Source: Candidatus Omnitrophota bacterium
GTDB lineage: Bacteria; Omnitrophota; Gorgyraeia; Gygaellales; Profunditerraquicolaceae
Length of the DNA stretch: 16,401 bases
Direction of reading: 5' to 3'
Assembly: GCA_028717045.1 (NCBI GenBank)
Contig: JAQUON010000017.1
Location: 1 to 16,401 of the forward strand
Below, in pieces: positions 14,595 to 16,401 of the stretch; the stretch's first letter is position 1, and each line of letters begins with the position of its first letter. Made by a program: the position numbers and the translations under genes. The notes beneath the pieces are model-generated. The model did no database searches, was not told the DNA's origin, and worked only from the letters and a program-made list of their open reading frames with translations.

Positions 14595-14661
14595 CGCTCC
14601 TTCTATTAAAACCTCAAGCCGTCTTTTTCAATCCAAGCAACGCATAGCTCTTGCATAGGCA

Positions 14662-16026
14662 GTGAAAAAAGTTACCCTCGCACAATTCCAGTACGAATCC
14701 CGCAGTGTGCCGCTTAGTGCCGCGTATCTTGTATCCGGATTGCAGCGCGAGCGCATCGATTATTCTTTAAAAATTTATCCCAAATGTAGATTTAAGATTA
14801 CCACAAAAGACCTCTATTCTTTTTTGTCCGATTCCGCGGATATTTTAGCAGTAGGATGTCTTTCCCATATGCTGCCTTACCTTATTGTGGCCCTCAAGAA
14901 GGTAAAAGAACAATTCCCAAAGAAAACAATTATCCTGGGAGGCATCGGCCCTACGGAGGCAGCCGAAGGGATTATGCGCAAATTTGATTTCGTTGATTTC
15001 ATAATAAAGGGATGCGCCATAGAGTCTTTGCCGCTGTTAATCAAGAAGGTAATAAATAACGATCAAGATGTAAGCGACGTAAAACGGCTTGTCTATAGGG
15101 AAAGGGGCGCAGTGAAGGCTAATGCGTATGATGGTTTTTATTCCGAGCAGACCGTTACTACCGTTCCTGCGTATCAATACATCACACAGAGCAATACCTT
15201 TGATAAATTCGACATGATGACTTCTTTCGGCTGCCTTTACCGCTGTACGTATTGTTACCTTACCCCTTTAGCAAAACGCAAGGTAGCGTACCGCCCGCTT
15301 GAGGATGTTGCGCAGGAAATAGAGTTGATCAGGTCGATAAAAAAGAATGAACGCTTTTTTCTGCGCCTGACCGACGAGGCATTTATATTGAACAGAGACA
15401 GGGTGATTGCATTTTGTAGGATGCTTAAGAAATTGAAATTGCGCCTGAGCTGGAATTGTTACGGAAGGGTAGACAGGATGGATGAAGAGCTTATTAAGAC
15501 GCTCGCGCGCCACGGATGCACAGGTCTTTATTACGGCATTGAATCTGGCTCCGACAGGGTCTTGAAAGAAGCAAAAAAAGGTTTTTGCATTGGGGACGCA
15601 CAAAAGATACTGCTCCTTTCTAAGAAATATTTCAAGTACGTCACGGCATCCTTCATTTATTTATACCCTTTTGAAACAGTCAATGACTTTTGCCAGACAT
15701 TCGCAATGAAAAAGTATTTCGAGTCAAAGGGTATTAAGACGCAGCTGCATACGATAACGCCGGTTAAGAATTCAGAAATTTATCGCAAGTATAAAGATAC
15801 GCTGCGTCTTTATGATAAAGCCCCGTCTACGCACCACGGATCGCTGAAGAGCCTGCCTGAAGACTGCCTGGCTCTTGTGAGGCAGGATCCAGATATCTTT
15901 TATTTTTATTACACCTATTATTTCAATGAGCTTGAGCCGATCTTGAGTACCTATAGGAGATTCAAGGCTTTCTATAACAAAAGAATCCGCAAGGCCGCTG
16001 AAGCCAAAAGCCGCAACGCTTCTTAA
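14662..16026 (+). CDS. B12-binding-type radical SAM protein
   Basis: A 454-residue enzyme of the cobalamin-binding-domain radical SAM class. The N-terminal ~140 residues form a Rossmann-like domain with TIILGGIGPTEAAEG (89-103), the typical strand-loop near the cobalamin site. No DxHxxG motif is seen, as is usual in this class. The radical SAM core starts at residue ~180, with CLYRCTYC providing C191, C195 and C198 for the [4Fe-4S] cluster. LYYGIESGSDRVLKEAKKG is the later core strand common to this group. Such enzymes often methylate or rearrange unreactive carbons in lipids, hopanoids, tetrapyrroles, antibiotics or peptides, so the substrate here is open. The start is GTG at 14662, with only a weak Shine-Dalgarno sequence and no clear promoter in the preceding 67 bases. 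Confidence 0.87.
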   Translation: MKKVTLAQFQYESRSVPLSAAYLVSGLQRERIDYSLKIYPKCRFKITTKDLYSFLSDSADILAVGCLSHMLPYLIVALKKVKEQFPKKTIILGGIGPTEAAEGIMRKFDFVDFIIKGCAIESLPLLIKKVINNDQDVSDVKRLVYRERGAVKANAYDGFYSEQTVTTVPAYQYITQSNTFDKFDMMTSFGCLYRCTYCYLTPLAKRKVAYRPLEDVAQEIELIRSIKKNERFFLRLTDEAFILNRDRVIAFCRMLKKLKLRLSWNCYGRVDRMDEELIKTLARHGCTGLYYGIESGSDRVLKEAKKGFCIGDAQKILLLSKKYFKYVTASFIYLYPFETVNDFCQTFAMKKYFESKGIKTQLHTITPVKNSEIYRKYKDTLRLYDKAPSTHHGSLKSLPEDCLALVRQDPDIFYFYYTYYFNELEPILSTYRRFKAFYNKRIRKAAEAKSRNAS

Positions 16027-16044
16027 CTGCAGGAAACCCCCACT

Positions 16045-16401
16045 TTATTCTTGGAGTTTTTCTTCCAACAGCCGGACAGATTCGCAGGAGAAAAGGGATT
16101 GTGTTTTCGAAAACTCGGCGCGAAAACGCACCCCTTCGATATTGGAATAGAATACTACGATTTTAAAGGCAGGACTAACTAGATGCGGCAGCAATCTTTC
16201 GGTTGTGTCTTGCAGGTACACATGGTTTCTATCAAAAACCTTAAACGCAAGCCGTTTCCTTTCTTTCGGCCTTAAGACCCCTATCCCCTCAAATTCCAGT
16301 ATAAACTCATTCCTGAAACCATAGTCATCGATGCAGATTTTTAAAGCATCAACCTTGATGTGTTGGGCAATAAAAAAACCTTCATTCTTCAGATAGATGC
16401 C
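16045..16401 (-). CDS. Unrecognised protein, C-terminal part (partial, runs off the window)
   Basis: On the minus strand, a reading frame is open from the window edge to a TAA at 16047-16045, giving 118 codons before the stop. It has no start codon in the window because the 5' part lies outside. The protein alternates beta-strand-like segments (KVDALKICIDDYGFRNEFI, FKIVVFYSNIEGVRFRAEF) with charged turns and ends in a helix, SVRLLEEKLQE. I do not recognise the family; a small all-beta fold seems likely. It converges on the B12-type radical SAM gene with an 18-base gap and no visible terminator. Length, codon pattern and the lack of any competing gene on the plus strand in 16027-16401 support it as real. 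Confidence 0.6.
   Translation of the reverse strand, partial: GIYLKNEGFFIAQHIKVDALKICIDDYGFRNEFILEFEGIGVLRPKERKRLAFKVFDRNHVYLQDTTERLLPHLVSPAFKIVVFYSNIEGVRFRAEFSKTQSLFSCESVRLLEEKLQE

Overview
The window looks like part of the chromosome of an uncultivated Gram-negative-type bacterium. It is densely packed, with moderate GC, ATGA and TAATG gene junctions, and a large set of envelope-polysaccharide genes. The mix of glycosyltransferases, O-antigen ligases, radical SAM proteins, PqqD/HprK-like genes and secreted TPR proteins fits a PVC-related lineage such as Candidatus Omnitrophota. That assignment is an inference from gene content and cannot be confirmed from this sequence alone. No rRNA, tRNA, CRISPR array, insertion sequence or convincing rho-independent terminator was seen, and no gene-free stretch exceeds about 125 bases.

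Bases 1-6136 (+ strand) form one tightly coupled glycan operon. It holds the 3' end of a GT4 glycosyltransferase, a radical SAM protein with a cysteine-rich C-terminus, two complete GT4 glycosyltransferases, an O-antigen ligase/polymerase-like membrane protein, and a nucleotidyltransferase of the NTP_transf_5 type. Most junctions overlap by 1-14 bases.

Bases 6154-8490 (+ strand) form a small peptide-modification island with its own candidate promoter. It contains an HPr-kinase-like P-loop protein, a 49-codon gene with the best ribosome binding site in the window, two different PqqD-like proteins and an S24/S26 (signal peptidase-like) peptidase. The 49-residue peptide has a basic N-terminus, a lasso-leader-like Tyr-x-x-Pro element, and a tail made almost only of Gly, Ala, Ser and Thr. 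It looks like a RiPP-type or tag peptide handled by the PqqD proteins, kinase and peptidase. The peptidase carries Cys where the catalytic Ser is expected. This is the best candidate in the window for an undescribed system.

A second O-antigen ligase-like gene (8514-9647, - strand) is transcribed divergently from the next block. Both divergent genes have promoter elements so close to their start codons that leaderless transcripts are predicted.

Bases 9731-13747 (+ strand) form a signalling operon: an ECF-type sigma factor, a soluble zinc-binding anti-sigma-like protein with an extra beta-rich domain, a CHAT protease joined through one transmembrane helix to a TPR array, and a two-helix membrane protein with a HAMP-like tail. 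A simple model is that the extracytoplasmic TPR array senses a signal, the cytoplasmic CHAT protease acts on the anti-sigma protein, and the sigma factor is released. A secreted TPR protein with its own extended -10 promoter follows (13857-14594), then a B12-binding-type radical SAM enzyme with a GTG start (14662-16026). The window ends inside an unrecognised gene on the minus strand.
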